Shown here piece after piece: positions 37,788-47,839 of a DNA stretch of 64,000 bases (position 1 is the stretch's first letter; the number at the start of each line of letters is the position of its first letter). The stretch covers positions 744,353 through 808,352 of the forward strand of contig DAIDHW010000001.1 in NCBI GenBank assembly GCA_027451865.1. The letters run 5' to 3'. Both the position numbers and the translations under genes were made by a program. The notes under the pieces were generated by a model, which saw nothing but the letters and a program-made list of their open reading frames with translations, was not told where the DNA came from and did no database searches. This DNA comes from Leptolyngbyaceae cyanobacterium clean351 (GTDB lineage: Bacteria; Cyanobacteriota; Cyanobacteriia; DAIDHW01).

Positions 37788-38484
37788 GCTCCACCTCCGC
37801 TTGGGTAGCCGGCAGGACTGGTAAACCAAAGGCCGCCGCTAGCTCCGGGGGCGGGGTCTGGCGACTGAGAGCCTGGAGGTATTCCCCCGTGAGAATCGCT
37901 GGGACCGGCTTCATTTGGTGTTTGACCGTGTAGAAGCGGTGGGTTTGGGCCTTAGCGCCCCGCTCGAGGATGGCTTCGTTAGCAATCTTTTTGCGCAGCT
38001 TGATAATCGCATCAATGATCGCCTCGGGCCGGGGCGGACAACCCGGCAGGTAGACATCAACGGGAATTAGTTTATCCACCCCCCGCACCGCCGTAGGGGA
38101 GTCGGCACTGAACATGCCCCCGGTGATGGTGCAAGCCCCCATAGCAATCACGTACTTGGGGTCAGGCATCTGTTCGTACAGACGCACGAGAGCCGGGGCC
38201 ATCTTCATGGTGATGGTGCCGGCGGTGATAATCAGGTCCGCCTGACGGGGGCTGGAGCGGGGGATAAGCCCAAAGCGGTCAAAATCGAACCGGGAGCCGA
38301 TGAGGGCGGCGAATTCGATGAAACAGCAGGCGGTACCGTAGAGCATCGGCCAGAGGCTGGAGAGACGAGCCCAGTTGTGGAGGTCATCTACAGTGGTCAG
38401 AATGACATTTTCCGACAACTCCTGGGTGACCGCAGCCTTACCCAAGGGGTATTTCAGGTCAGGGGAGGAATTACTTACGACCAT
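37780..38484 (-). CDS. ndhK: NAD(P)H-quinone oxidoreductase subunit K
   Basis: This 234-residue subunit carries the last iron-sulfur cluster (N2) of NDH-1: [22 protein letters not shown] and [12 protein letters not shown] supply the cysteines. The ATG at 38484 (MVVSNSSPD) is preceded by AGGAG and overlaps the ndhC stop by ten bases; an ATG seven codons upstream is possible. It is the middle gene of the conserved ndhC-ndhK-ndhJ operon. Confidence 0.96.
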   Translation of the reverse strand: MVVSNSSPDLKYPLGKAAVTQELSENVILTTVDDLHNWARLSSLWPMLYGTACCFIEFAALIGSRFDFDRFGLIPRSSPRQADLIITAGTITMKMAPALVRLYEQMPDPKYVIAMGACTITGGMFSADSPTAVRGVDKLIPVDVYLPGCPPRPEAIIDAIIKLRKKIANEAILERGAKAQTHRFYTVKHQMKPVPAILTGEYLQALSRQTPPPELAAAFGLPVLPATQAEVERG

Positions 38485-38876
38485 TCCAGAGCTCCTTTGC
38501 GCCAAGCATAGACAAGGCCCACAATTAAGATGGCAACGAAAATCAAGGCTTCAATGAAGGCCAGTAGACCTAGGGTGTGGAAGGCTACAGCCCAGGGGTA
38601 TAAAAACACCGTCTCCACATCAAAGATCACGAACACGAGGGCAAACATGTAGTAGCGAATGTTGAACTGGATCCAGGCTCCCCCTAGGGGCTCCATCCCA
38701 GATTCGTAGGTGGTCCGCCGCTCAGGGGAGCCTCGTTTGGGACGGACTACCCAGGATGCCGTCAAGGCGATTACCGGCACCAAGCTACACAGGAGCAAAA
38801 ATCCGAGGAAGTATTCGTAACCACTGAGTGCAAACACGATAGTCAAGGGGGGGGAAATGGTGGCGCTGGTGTACAT
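38475..38876 (-). CDS. ndhC: NAD(P)H-quinone oxidoreductase subunit A homologue NdhC
   Basis: This membrane subunit has three helices and the strongly conserved block [20 protein letters not shown] and [20 protein letters not shown], ending [11 protein letters not shown]. The ATG at 38876 gives 133 residues; the conserved family start corresponds to a GTG at 38837, which would give the usual 120 residues. Neither has a clear ribosome binding site. First gene of ndhC-K-J. Confidence 0.95.
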   Translation of the reverse strand: MYTSATISPPLTIVFALSGYEYFLGFLLLCSLVPVIALTASWVVRPKRGSPERRTTYESGMEPLGGAWIQFNIRYYMFALVFVIFDVETVFLYPWAVAFHTLGLLAFIEALIFVAILIVGLVYAWRKGALEWS

Positions 38877-38945
38877 TATAGGAGCTAGGGTCGGTCCTGT
38901 CCGGCAAATTAGGATTGCCGGTGCCTATAGATAGGATTGGCATCC

Positions 38946-41525
38946 CTAGGGGACAGGGGTGGGCACAACCGAAAAATCCGCTAACTCTAAACCCAACTGA
39001 AAAATCTCCTCCAAGGACCGCATCTCGCCGCTGGTGGTCATGAATTGATGGTCGGCGGTAGCCTCCAGGACGGAGCCATCCTCTAGGGTGTAGGCCCAGA
39101 CCTCCTGGGCACCGCGGAGGTGCCACTGGGCAATCGGCTGGGTGTAAACGTGCCCCTGGGGGTTGACGCTGTATACCCGGCAGGCCAAGTTCTCCTCAAC
39201 AATCTTGCCGATGGCCAGGGGACCATACTCGACGGTTAAGATCTGGGTGTTGTAGCTGAGGCAGTACTCGGCAAACTTGACCATCTGGTCAAACAGAGCC
39301 TCGGCGGTGGCGGGCTGGATGCCCTTGCGGGCCGAACCATCAATGAATTTTTCCCGCTGCTTTTGCATCTCCTCGGGCTTCTTCTTCCCCATGCAGCGGC
39401 GCAGTAGGTCCGCCTCCCCCAGGGTATAACCGGCCAGGTCCTGAGCCATACGCATGATCTGCTCTTGGTAAACTAGGACAGCGTAGGTTTCCTGGAGGAT
39501 CGGCTCGAGGAGAGGATGATCGTAGTGGATTCGCTCCCGGCCGTGCTTGCGGTTGATGAACAGGGGGATGAGGCCAGCATCTAGGGGGCCGGGGCGATAG
39601 AGAGCCAGGATAGAGGAGATGTCCTCCAGGGAAGAGGGCTTCAGGTCCCGGACGATCTGGCGCATCCCCGTAGACTCCAGCTGAAATACCCCCTCTAGCT
39701 GGCCGGTCCCTAACAGTTGATAGGCTTTAGGGTCGTCTAGGGGCAGACGGTCCAGGTCCACCCGGCACTGGTGGTTTTTCTGAACTAAGTCCACGGTTTT
39801 TTGAATCGTGGTCAGGTTTTTTAGCCCCAGGAAGTCCATCTTCAGTAGGCCCAGACTTTCCAGGTCTTCCATGAAGTACTGGGTGATCAGGGCTCCATCG
39901 TTGTTGCGCTGCAGGGGCACCATCTCATCCAGGGGCTGAGCGGAAATCACTACCCCCGCCGCGTGCACGCCGTAGGTTTTGTTAGTCCCCTCAATCCGCA
40001 GGGCCATGTCTACCCAGCGCCTCACCCGGGGGTCTTTTTGGTACTTCTCGAGAAACTCCGGGGCAGGGGTGTCGGGGCTGACCATGGTCTTGAGGGGGGT
40101 AGGCTTGCCCCGGACCACCGGGATCAGCTTAGCCATCCGGTCTGCCTCCCCGTAGGGAATATCTAAGACCCGCGCCACATCCTTGAGCACGGCCCTAGAG
40201 GTCATGCGGTTAAAGGTGATGATCTGGGCTACCCGCTCTTCCCCATACTTCTCGGTGACGTAGGCGATCATCCGGTCCCGCTGTTCAATACAAAAGTCGG
40301 TGTCAATATCTGGCATGCTCACCCGCTCCGGGTTGAGGAACCGCTCAAACAGCAGACCATGGAAAACCGGGTCGATGTTAGTGATCTCGAGGGCGTAGGC
40401 GACGAGAGACCCGGCTGCCGATCCCCGGCCTGGGCCCACCGGGATTCCCTGACTGCGGGCGTAGCGGATGAAGTCCCACACCACCAGAAAATAGGTGGCA
40501 AACCCCATGGTCTGGATCATCTTGAGCTCGTAGTTGAGCCGTTCCTGATACTTTGGCTGAACTTCGGGGTCTAGGTAGGTCAGCCGCCGGGCCAACCCCT
40601 GCTGAGTCACTTCCTCCAGGTAGGTATTGGGAGTGTGCCCAGGGGGGACCGGAAAATTGGGCAGGGGGTTAGGACTCTTAATCGTGTAGGGCTCTACCTT
40701 GTTGGCTACCTTGACTGTGTTGGCCACTGCCTGATCGACCAACTGATCCGGTAGGTGGTCACGAAACAGCTGCCGCATCTCGGCGGCCGACTTGAGGTAT
40801 TCGGTGCCGGAGTATCGCAGGCGTTTGTCTTCACTAATGAGTTTGCCAGTCTGGATGCACAACAGGGCGTCATGGGCTTCCACGTCCTGACAAGAGATAA
40901 AGTGGGAGTCGTTGGTGGCAATGATCTCAATACCCATCTCCGCTGCTATCTTGACTAGCTCCCGGTTGACGATCCGGTCCTCGGGGGAGCCGTGGTCTTG
41001 GATCTCGATATAGAAATCATCCTTGAATCTTTCCTGGTACCACTGGCACACCTGGCGGGCAATGGCCGGTTTTTTTTGCAAGATGGCCTGGGGGACTTCC
41101 CCCCCGAGACAGGCAGTGGTGACTATCAATCCCTCCCGATACTGCTCGAGGAGGTCTTTGTTGATACAGGGACGGGCGAAAATTCCTTTACCTTGGATCC
41201 CCTCTAGGTGAGAGATAGTCGTCAGCTTAACCAGATTCCGGTAGCCTTGGGTGTTTTTAGCCAGTACCACTAGGTGGTAGCGCGGCAGACGCTCCTGCTT
41301 GCGGATGTCCCCGTTGATTAGGTACATCTCATTGCCAATGATCGGCTTAAGGTTCTTCTGGCGGCAGACCTTAAGCAACTCGATGGCCCCGTACATCACC
41401 CCGTGGTCGGTTAAGGCCACCCCTGGCATTCCCAGGGTAGCGGCCCGCTCAGCCAGGGCGGGAATCTGACTAGCCCCGTCAAGGAGGCTATAGTCACTGT
41501 GGATGTGCAGGCCGACAAAGTCCAT
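38946..41525 (-). CDS. dnaE: DNA polymerase III alpha subunit, N-terminal half fused to a split intein
   Basis: This 859-residue protein has the PHP domain at the start ([20 protein letters not shown]), then the polymerase III alpha active-site blocks, including [15 protein letters not shown] and [17 protein letters not shown]. The extein ends FAEY at residue 754 and an N-terminal half intein follows. The C-terminal half of DnaE must be encoded elsewhere in the genome, as in many cyanobacteria; protein trans-splicing makes the replicative polymerase. The ATG gives the conserved [11 protein letters not shown] start. Confidence 0.97.
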   Translation of the reverse strand: MDFVGLHIHSDYSLLDGASQIPALAERAATLGMPGVALTDHGVMYGAIELLKVCRQKNLKPIIGNEMYLINGDIRKQERLPRYHLVVLAKNTQGYRNLVKLTTISHLEGIQGKGIFARPCINKDLLEQYREGLIVTTACLGGEVPQAILQKKPAIARQVCQWYQERFKDDFYIEIQDHGSPEDRIVNRELVKIAAEMGIEIIATNDSHFISCQDVEAHDALLCIQTGKLISEDKRLRYSGTEYLKSAAEMRQLFRDHLPDQLVDQAVANTVKVANKVEPYTIKSPNPLPNFPVPPGHTPNTYLEEVTQQGLARRLTYLDPEVQPKYQERLNYELKMIQTMGFATYFLVVWDFIRYARSQGIPVGPGRGSAAGSLVAYALEITNIDPVFHGLLFERFLNPERVSMPDIDTDFCIEQRDRMIAYVTEKYGEERVAQIITFNRMTSRAVLKDVARVLDIPYGEADRMAKLIPVVRGKPTPLKTMVSPDTPAPEFLEKYQKDPRVRRWVDMALRIEGTNKTYGVHAAGVVISAQPLDEMVPLQRNNDGALITQYFMEDLESLGLLKMDFLGLKNLTTIQKTVDLVQKNHQCRVDLDRLPLDDPKAYQLLGTGQLEGVFQLESTGMRQIVRDLKPSSLEDISSILALYRPGPLDAGLIPLFINRKHGRERIHYDHPLLEPILQETYAVLVYQEQIMRMAQDLAGYTLGEADLLRRCMGKKKPEEMQKQREKFIDGSARKGIQPATAEALFDQMVKFAEYCLSYNTQILTVEYGPLAIGKIVEENLACRVYSVNPQGHVYTQPIAQWHLRGAQEVWAYTLEDGSVLEATADHQFMTTSGEMRSLEEIFQLGLELADFSVVPTPVP
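38949..39263 (-). other. N-terminal half of the DnaE split intein
   Basis: The 105 residues after FAEY begin with Cys ([16 protein letters not shown], block A) and contain [15 protein letters not shown] (block B with the conserved His). It resembles the Npu/Ssp DnaE N-intein closely, with the usual length plus a few extra residues at the end (FSVVPTPVP). It splices in trans with the C-intein on the other DnaE half. Confidence 0.95.
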
Positions 41526-41830
41526 ACATTGACCCGGAGTAAGGGACGCTAAGGTGATCAGAATACTTCTAGCCTAAACAAAACCAAGCCACTTCCGGGA
41601 TGATCTGTTCCCTGACTACCCAAGGAGTGTCATGATAGAGGCTTACGCAAAGAATCAACCCCTAGCGGGTCAGGGGGGCAGTTTTTAGACTCCTAACCAG
41701 GCCGGCGCCCTGGCTGCGGGGGCTATGGATCCGTGGCAATTATGCTAACAGCTAGCGGCGAGGCTTAGACGACTAGTCCAGATGCCTCCCTAGCTAGTCT
41801 GACCATCAGTCCTAACCGGAGTAGAATCCT
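41526..41830. other. Intergenic region, nothing recognised
   Basis: These 305 bases separate divergent dnaE and the YtxH-like gene. I see no small reading frame with a good ribosome binding site, no tRNA and no strong hairpin. CTAG occurs several times, as in the rest of the host DNA. Confidence 0.4.
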
Positions 41831-42178
41831 ATGTCCAATCAGCGCAACCTGGGTTTTTGGGGCGGCCTATTGTTTGGGGGGGCCCTAGGGACAGCGGTAG
41901 GTCTGAGCCTCTCCCCCCGCTCAGGCCGGGTAGTCCGCCAAGTCCTCCGGCAGGCCGCCACCTTCTCGGGGGTCCTCCAGAGTCGGGTAGTGCAGCTCTC
42001 CGCTGGTGCTTTACACAACTGGGATGGCACCCTAGAGCGGCTTCAGGATTCAGTCAGCGCCGGACTAGTGGCGGGGCGTCAGGAACTAGATGGGATTCCC
42101 CTGGGCAAGCCTCAGCCTAGCCCGCCGGGGATTGGCACAGGGGCCGGGTCCGATACTCCCCCGAGCCGGGAGGGGTGA
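41831..42178 (+). CDS. YtxH-like small membrane-anchored protein
   Basis: This 115-residue protein has a glycine-rich hydrophobic helix near the N-terminus (FWGGLLFGGALGTAVGLSL) followed by SPRSGRVVRQVLRQAA, the layout of the YtxH family, and a proline- and glycine-rich tail. The function is unknown; homologues are common in cyanobacteria. It is followed after 49 bases by another small membrane protein in the same direction and they probably form an operon. Confidence 0.7.
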   Translation: MSNQRNLGFWGGLLFGGALGTAVGLSLSPRSGRVVRQVLRQAATFSGVLQSRVVQLSAGALHNWDGTLERLQDSVSAGLVAGRQELDGIPLGKPQPSPPGIGTGAGSDTPPSREG

Positions 42179-42227
42179 TCCGCACCTCCTGGCCTGAAGT
42201 TGTGTCTCTATTACTAGTCTCTAGCCT

Positions 42228-42674
42228 ATGAGCTCCCCTATCTTTTGGCTGGGCATGTCCCTTTTTTTAGTCTCCGCCAGCTTGGCCGCCGTCCTAGTGG
42301 CCGCCGTACCGGCCCTCCAAGAGCTGGCCCGGGCCGCCCGCAGTGCCGAAAAGTTGTTTGACACCCTGGCCCGGGACCTGCCCCCTACCCTGGAGGCAAT
42401 CCGCCTAACGGGTCTAGAAATCACTGACTTGACTGACGACGTTAGTGAGGGGGTCAAGAGTGCCAACGACGTTGTGAAGCAGGTTGATCAGAGTATCCTC
42501 AAGGCCAAGCGTCAAGCCCAACGGGTGCAAACTAACGCCCGGGGAGTAGTGGTGGGGATGAAGGCGGCGTGGCGGGCGCTAACGGGCAGGCCTAGCGGTC
42601 CCCGGCGAGAACGCCTATCTTCTGGTAATCGCCCCGCTAACCCTCCAGGCGCTGACGATACTCTGAAGCACTAA
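42228..42674 (+). CDS. DUF948-like membrane-anchored helical protein
   Basis: This 148-residue protein has one N-terminal membrane helix (FWLGMSLFLVSASLAAVLVA) and then a helical region with repeated polar heptads (LTDDVSEGVKSANDVVKQVD), similar to DUF948-type proteins. The tail is basic and proline-rich. The function is not known. Its last 38 bases overlap the convergent gcvH gene. Confidence 0.68.
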   Translation: MSSPIFWLGMSLFLVSASLAAVLVAAVPALQELARAARSAEKLFDTLARDLPPTLEAIRLTGLEITDLTDDVSEGVKSANDVVKQVDQSILKAKRQAQRVQTNARGVVVGMKAAWRALTGRPSGPRRERLSSGNRPANPPGADDTLKH

Positions 42675-43020
42675 GGGTATCAGCCGGGTCATATTCCTCT
42701 ACCTGCACCCTGATGAGCCATCCCTGACCGTAGGGGTCAGCTGCCAAAACCTCAGGGGCATCGACTACGGGTTGATTGCGTTCGGTGACCAGACCGGTGA
42801 CAGGGGAGTTAAGGTCCTCAACCGCCTTAACTGATTCGACTGTACCGAAGGTCTGCCCCCTGGTGACCCGACTGCCCACCGCCGGCAGTTCCACAAACAC
42901 GATGTCCCCCAGTTCCTCTACGGCGTAGGCAGTAATGCCTAGGGTGGCAATGGAGCCTTCTAAACCACAATACTCATGGGAGTCCAAGTAGCGCAGATGT
43001 TCTGGATATTCTGGGGACAT
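42637..43020 (-). CDS. gcvH: Glycine cleavage system H protein
   Basis: This 127-residue protein has the GcvH fold pattern: HEYCGLEGSIATLGITAYAV, LGDIVFVELPAVGS, the lipoylation site ESVKAVEDLNSPVTG with the target lysine, and the C-terminal YGQGWLIRV. It carries aminomethyl groups between the P and T proteins in photorespiratory glycine breakdown. No other gcv gene is in the window. Confidence 0.95.
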   Translation of the reverse strand: MSPEYPEHLRYLDSHEYCGLEGSIATLGITAYAVEELGDIVFVELPAVGSRVTRGQTFGTVESVKAVEDLNSPVTGLVTERNQPVVDAPEVLAADPYGQGWLIRVQVEEYDPADTLSASEYRQRLEG

Positions 43021-43051
43021 AGGGGGGCGGGGAGGGCGGTGGCTGGTCTTG

Positions 43052-43068
43052 AGCTACCCGGGGTAGCT
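43052..43068. repeat. Palindrome between gcvH and ycf36
   Basis: AGCTACC-CGG-GGTAGCT is a seven-base perfect inverted repeat with a three-base centre, lying midway in the 97-base divergent region between gcvH and the Ycf36-like gene. It could be an operator for either gene. Confidence 0.35.
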
Positions 43069-43117
43069 GGCCTATGATCGTCTCTACCTACGATACAACA
43101 CTGGAAGGCTAAGCACT

Positions 43118-43618
43118 ATGGAGCCGTTAGATCATCCCTGTCCGGTTCCCCCCGAACAGCAGCCTCTCCAGGAGTACGAAGCCCTGCGCCGCTCCTGGTT
43201 TTTCAGTTGGGCCGGCCGGCCTTGGCCGGGATACCTCCAGGGGGTGGCCTGGGTTTGGGGCTGCAACTGGCTACTTGTCGGACCAGTGGTGGCTAGCAGT
43301 TTCCCCCCCCTCAAGTCCCCGGGTGGGTTTCTCCTGGGAGGCACTGCGGGTACCACCCTGGTTTTGGGGTTAGTCCTGCTGCGGCTTTACCTGGGCTGGA
43401 TCTACGTGCGTAGTCGGCTGAACGACCACAGGGTAGTTTACGAAGAGTCTGGGTGGTACGATGGTCAGACCTGGACTAAGCCTAAGTCCATCCTGGACCG
43501 AGACCGCCTGATCGTCACCTATCAGGTCCAGCCTCTCCTGAGCCGGCTAAAGTACACCCTGGGGGTGGTGGTCCTAGTCTGCCTTAGCTGTGGCTGGGGA
43601 GTCAGGCTGCTCACCTAG
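43118..43618 (+). CDS. ycf36: Ycf36/CGLD27-family membrane protein (DUF1230)
   Basis: This 166-residue protein has two or three hydrophobic segments and the family core VRSRLNDHRVVYEESGWYDG, followed by RDRLIVTYQVQPLLSRLKYT. The family is restricted to cyanobacteria and plastids (Ycf36, CGLD27) and is linked in algae and plants to plastid iron or stress responses, without an assigned reaction. It is divergent from gcvH. Confidence 0.83.
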   Translation: MEPLDHPCPVPPEQQPLQEYEALRRSWFFSWAGRPWPGYLQGVAWVWGCNWLLVGPVVASSFPPLKSPGGFLLGGTAGTTLVLGLVLLRLYLGWIYVRSRLNDHRVVYEESGWYDGQTWTKPKSILDRDRLIVTYQVQPLLSRLKYTLGVVVLVCLSCGWGVRLLT

Positions 43619-43737
43619 GGCCCTCCTTGCGGCCGGCATCATGGTAGGATGGGGTCTGGCAAATTGAGGCTATCCGTGGCCTATAAATGTCCTCCCGATG
43701 GTCTTTTGCCTAATAGACCCCGGATCGCGGTGTTTTT

Positions 43738-44877
43738 ATGTTTGATTGTATTGTGGTCGGAGCAGGGCCTGCCGGAGCGAGCGCAGCTTACCATCTGGCT
43801 AAACTAGGCAGATCAGTGCTGTTGCTGGAGAAGGAGTCTCTCCCACGCTATAAACCTTGCGGCGGTGGGGTATCCCCTCAGATTGCCGAATGGTTTGATT
43901 TCGACTTTTCCCCGGCGATCTCCCTTAAGGTCAACTCCATCCGCTATACCTGGAAAATGGGCGATCCGGTGGAAGCTACCCTGGAAACCCCCGAACCGAT
44001 GTGGATGGTGCGCCGGGATGTGTTCGATCATTTTCTGGTCCGCCAAGCCCAAGGGCAAGGGGCCCAGCTGCGCGACAGCACCCCTGTCCGAGGAGTACAG
44101 TGGGTAGGGGACCACTGGCAGGTTGATACCGACCAGGAACCCCTAGAGGGGCAATACCTAATCGCGGCTGACGGAGCCAAGGGGCAGATGGCCAAATGGC
44201 TCGGGTTTAAAGACCGGCGGCGGCGGCTCGGGGGAGCCCTTGAGGTGGAGGCACCAGCCCAGGTGGTTGACAGCCACGTAGCCCACTTTGAATTTGGTAT
44301 GGTGCGTAACGGTTACATCTGGAATTTTCCCAAGGCTGACGGTTACTCCATCGGCATTGGTACCTTCCGGGGGGGCGACCCCCAAGACTTCAAGGGGATT
44401 CTGCAGGAGTACGCTACCATCTTCGGCATTGATATCCACGCGGCTAAGCAGTTCGGTCATCCCCTATGCCTGTGGGATGGTAACCAGAAGCTCCACACCC
44501 GCCAAGCCCTGCTAGCTGGGGAAGCCGCCTGTGTGGTGGACCCCTTCACGGCCGAGGGCATTCGCCCCTCGATTTTCAGCGCCATTGAGGCGGCCAAGGC
44601 GGTGCACAAAGCCTTAGCCGGTGACCTAGATGCCCTCCCTAACTACAGCGCCTATATCAACGAGTCATGGGGGGCAGACATGGCCTGGGCCCAGCGCCTA
44701 GCTGGCGTGTTCTACCGCTTCCCCGAAACCGGCTATCAGGTGGGGGTCAAGCGCCCCTCAGCTACCGCCCACATGGGCAAAATCATGTGTGGGGAGGAGC
44801 GTTACTCAGACGTTGTTACCCGGGCCCTGAAGCGCATGGCTGCGAAGCTAGGGCAGCTGGTGCCGGGTTTCCACTAG
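43738..44877 (+). CDS. Geranylgeranyl reductase-family flavoprotein
   Basis: This 379-residue FAD-dependent enzyme has the dinucleotide-binding start FDCIVVGAGPAGASAAYHL, KPCGGGVSP, MVRRDVFDHFL, LIAADGAKG and ALLAGEAACVVDPFTAEGIR. It belongs with geranylgeranyl reductases and related monooxygenase-like flavoproteins. It differs from chlorophyll ChlP in its N-terminal region and is probably a second paralogue with an isoprenoid substrate; the substrate is not known. Confidence 0.83.
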   Translation: MFDCIVVGAGPAGASAAYHLAKLGRSVLLLEKESLPRYKPCGGGVSPQIAEWFDFDFSPAISLKVNSIRYTWKMGDPVEATLETPEPMWMVRRDVFDHFLVRQAQGQGAQLRDSTPVRGVQWVGDHWQVDTDQEPLEGQYLIAADGAKGQMAKWLGFKDRRRRLGGALEVEAPAQVVDSHVAHFEFGMVRNGYIWNFPKADGYSIGIGTFRGGDPQDFKGILQEYATIFGIDIHAAKQFGHPLCLWDGNQKLHTRQALLAGEAACVVDPFTAEGIRPSIFSAIEAAKAVHKALAGDLDALPNYSAYINESWGADMAWAQRLAGVFYRFPETGYQVGVKRPSATAHMGKIMCGEERYSDVVTRALKRMAAKLGQLVPGFH

Positions 44878-44941
44878 CTGTGCGCTGAACCCCCTGTGGC
44901 CTCGCTTAGACTTGAGGGGAGCAGTTAAGGATGCCTCACGG

Positions 44942-46018
44942 ATGACCCACCTATTCAGTCAACTCACCCTCAGGGGAGTTACCCTGCGCAACCGAATTGG
45001 CGTCTCGCCCATGTGTCAGTACTGGTCCCGGGAAGGTATGGCCTCCGACTGGCACCTAGTCCACTTGGGGGCCCGGGCCCTCGGGGGGGCGGGCTTGGTT
45101 ATTGCCGAAGCTACTGCCGTGGAAGCCCGGGGCCGGATCACCGCCCAGGACCTAGGGATTTGGACCGAGGAGCACGTAGAACCCCTAGCCAGAATTACCC
45201 GTTTTCTCCGGGAGTACGCAGCGGTGCCGGGGATTCAGCTTGCCCACGCAGGCCGCAAAGCCAGTACAGCCCCTCCTTGGCAGCGTCAAGGCCAAGATGT
45301 AGCAGTTGCCGATGAGGAAGGGGGCTGGGAACCTGTAGCCCCGAGTGCCCTACCCTTTCGTCCGGGCTCGCGCAAGCCTAGGGAACTATCCCTAGGGGAA
45401 ATCAAGCAGATTCAAGTTGCCTTTGCCAGGGCAGCTGAGCGAGCTGGGAGAGCAGGGTTTGAGTGGCTAGAATTTCACGCCGCCCACGGCTATCTAGCTC
45501 ACTCTTTTTTGTCTCCCTTAGCTAACCACCGTCAGGACGAGTACGGGGGAAGCTTCGAGAATCGGATTCGCTTCACGGTCGAAACTGCCCAGGCCATCCG
45601 GGGGGTTTGGCCTGAGCAGTATCCCTTAGCAGTACGCCTCTCCTGCACAGACTGGGTAGAAGGGGGCTGGACCCTAGAGGAATCGGTGGAGCTAGCCCGC
45701 CGCCTCAAGGGTGAAGGAGTAGACTTGATCGACTGCAGCTCTGGCTTCGTAGTGCCAGGGGTTAAATATCCTCAGGCCCCGGGCTGGCAAGTGCCTCTGA
45801 GTGCCACCATCCGCCAGCAGGCGGATATTCCTACCGCAGCGGTGGGGATGATCTTTGAGCCCCGGCAAGCTGAACAGATCCTGGCCCAAGGACAGGCAGA
45901 TGTGGTCCTGTTAGCGACAGAAATGCTGCGCGACCCCTTCTGGCCCCTCCACGCTGCCCAAGCCCTCGGGGAAGTGGTGACCTTACCTAAACCCTACGAC
46001 TATGTCCTGCATCCCTAA
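44942..46018 (+). CDS. Old yellow enzyme-family NADPH:flavin oxidoreductase
   Basis: This 358-residue protein is a TIM-barrel flavoenzyme of the YqjM/NamA class: ISPMCQYW-type motif (GVSPMCQYWSREG) with the active-site Cys, GIQLAHAGRKAS, FHAAHGYLAHSFLSPLANHR with substrate-binding His residues, YGGSFENRIRF and DVVLLATEMLRDP. Such enzymes reduce activated alkenes using NADPH. The ATG at 44942 (MTHLFSQL) matches the family start; an upstream alternative codon at 44912 is less likely. Confidence 0.9.
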   Translation: MTHLFSQLTLRGVTLRNRIGVSPMCQYWSREGMASDWHLVHLGARALGGAGLVIAEATAVEARGRITAQDLGIWTEEHVEPLARITRFLREYAAVPGIQLAHAGRKASTAPPWQRQGQDVAVADEEGGWEPVAPSALPFRPGSRKPRELSLGEIKQIQVAFARAAERAGRAGFEWLEFHAAHGYLAHSFLSPLANHRQDEYGGSFENRIRFTVETAQAIRGVWPEQYPLAVRLSCTDWVEGGWTLEESVELARRLKGEGVDLIDCSSGFVVPGVKYPQAPGWQVPLSATIRQQADIPTAAVGMIFEPRQAEQILAQGQADVVLLATEMLRDPFWPLHAAQALGEVVTLPKPYDYVLHP

Positions 46019-46058
46019 GCAGCCGGTCGACCTTAAGGGGGAGTGACCCTCAACACCT

Positions 46059-47768
46059 ATGCTCTGGTTGAAAAAAAAATCCCTGCCCTTAGTCTGTCTA
46101 GGTGGGCTGCTATTTTGGTTTGCCTTGACCTTCTGGTGGCAGCTAGGCAGCACCGGCCTAGTAGATGAAACCGAGCCCCTGTTTGCCGAAGCTGCCCGAC
46201 AAATGGATGTGACCGGTAACTGGATTACCCCTTACTTTGATGGCCATACCCGCTTCGACAAGCCCCCCTTAATCTACTGGTTGATGGCTCTGGGGTATCA
46301 GGTTTTGGGAGTTAATTCCTGGGCAGTACGCCTCCCTTCCGCCCTAGCTGCGACTGCCTTGATGGGGTTGCTAGCCTACACCCTCTACCGCTGCACGGCT
46401 GCTCTTCACCCAGACCGACCATGGTTGGCGGCGGGCATAGGAGGTACTATGGGGACCCTGAATCTCCTGGTACTGGTCTGGAGTCGGACAGGGGTAGCAG
46501 ATATGCTGTTGAGCGGTTGTCTCGGGGGGGCCCTGCTAACTTTTTTCCTCGCCTACAGCCAACCTCAACTAGCCCGTAAAACCTACTGGTATCTGGGCAG
46601 CTACCTCCTGATGGGTCTGGCAGTACTCACCAAGGGGCCCGTGGGGGTGGTGCTGCCGGGTTTGATTATTAGCAGCTTCCTGTGGTACGTCGGTCAAGGG
46701 AGAGCAATCCGCCGGGAGATGCACCTAGGGTGGGGGGTCCTGGTAATGGGTTTGGTCTGTGTGCCTTGGTACGTCCTAGCCACCTGGCAAAATGGCCCGG
46801 CTTTTTTGGAGAATTTCTTTGGGTACCAAAACGCCTACCGGTTTCTGCACGTTATTGCCCGGCAAACCGGTCCCTGGTATTTTTACTTGATAGTTCTGGC
46901 CCTGGGGTTTGCCCCCTGGTCCGTATACTTGCCCTTAGCCATCACTCACCTGCAGCCCTGGCGGCGCTACCTCTGGCAGCAACAACCCCGGGCTGAGCAG
47001 CTGGGTCTGTTCGCCATTTTCTGGTGCGGGGGGGTGTTGCTTTTCTTTACCTTGGCGGCTACCAAGCTCCCCAGCTACATCTTGCCCCTGATCCCCGCCG
47101 CCGCCATCCTCGTCACTGGGCTATTCCTCACCCCGTCCCCCCGGGGGATGCGGCTGAGCGCTCTGGTAAACCTGGGTTTGTGGGGCCTGGGGGCGGAAGT
47201 CCTGTTCTGGGGACCCCACTGGCTGCCTGATACTCTAGACCCAGCCATGCCCCATTTCCCTACGGTCCTGATCCAGTCTCTCCTACCCCTGCGCGCCGCT
47301 CTGGTGGCAGTGGCCGGGGTACTAGGGGTGGGCCTGGCCCTAGGCCGGCGCGCCTGGGGGCAGCTGTGGCTTGCCAATGCCCTTAGCTGCGGGCTGATGG
47401 TGGGCTTGTTTTGTCTACCTTTTCTCGGCCTCATCGACCAGGAGCGGCAGCTCCCCCTCCGGCAGCTCTCAGCCATCATTCGCCAGGTGCAGCGCCCCGG
47501 CGAGTCCCTGGTAATGTACGGGGTGAAAAAACCCAGTGTGGTTTTTTATACTCACGAACCAATTAACTACTCTTGGAGCAAGCCGGGCTTGATTCACCGG
47601 CTCCAGGAGGATGCTCACCAGCTTGACCCGCCTACTTCCCTACTGTTGTCCCAGGCGGAAAAACTCTCCCGGGTGGGCCTCCAGCCGGACCAGTACCAGG
47701 TGTTGGCTTACCGGGGTGCCTACGTGCTAGTGCGCCTCAACCATCAGGCCCTTGGTCAGACCTATTAG
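46059..47768 (+). CDS. ArnT/PMT-like membrane glycosyltransferase (GT83 type)
   Basis: This 569-residue protein has about eleven membrane helices and the GT-C features of ArnT-like enzymes: GLVDETEPLFAEAARQM (acidic catalytic motif after helix 1), YFDGHTRFDKPPLIYWL and LTKGPVGVVLPG. They move a sugar from a polyprenyl-phosphate carrier to an acceptor at the outer face of the plasma membrane. A C-terminal soluble domain follows the last helix. The GT2 enzymes at 11.9 and 55.1 kb resemble makers of such lipid-linked sugars. Confidence 0.85.
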   Translation: MLWLKKKSLPLVCLGGLLFWFALTFWWQLGSTGLVDETEPLFAEAARQMDVTGNWITPYFDGHTRFDKPPLIYWLMALGYQVLGVNSWAVRLPSALAATALMGLLAYTLYRCTAALHPDRPWLAAGIGGTMGTLNLLVLVWSRTGVADMLLSGCLGGALLTFFLAYSQPQLARKTYWYLGSYLLMGLAVLTKGPVGVVLPGLIISSFLWYVGQGRAIRREMHLGWGVLVMGLVCVPWYVLATWQNGPAFLENFFGYQNAYRFLHVIARQTGPWYFYLIVLALGFAPWSVYLPLAITHLQPWRRYLWQQQPRAEQLGLFAIFWCGGVLLFFTLAATKLPSYILPLIPAAAILVTGLFLTPSPRGMRLSALVNLGLWGLGAEVLFWGPHWLPDTLDPAMPHFPTVLIQSLLPLRAALVAVAGVLGVGLALGRRAWGQLWLANALSCGLMVGLFCLPFLGLIDQERQLPLRQLSAIIRQVQRPGESLVMYGVKKPSVVFYTHEPINYSWSKPGLIHRLQEDAHQLDPPTSLLLSQAEKLSRVGLQPDQYQVLAYRGAYVLVRLNHQALGQTY

Positions 47769-47839
47769 GACTGGTAGTGTTATGTTAAGTGTTACACAGA
47801 CTTTCTAACCTACCGCTGGGTTCCCACTCATCAGGTAAA

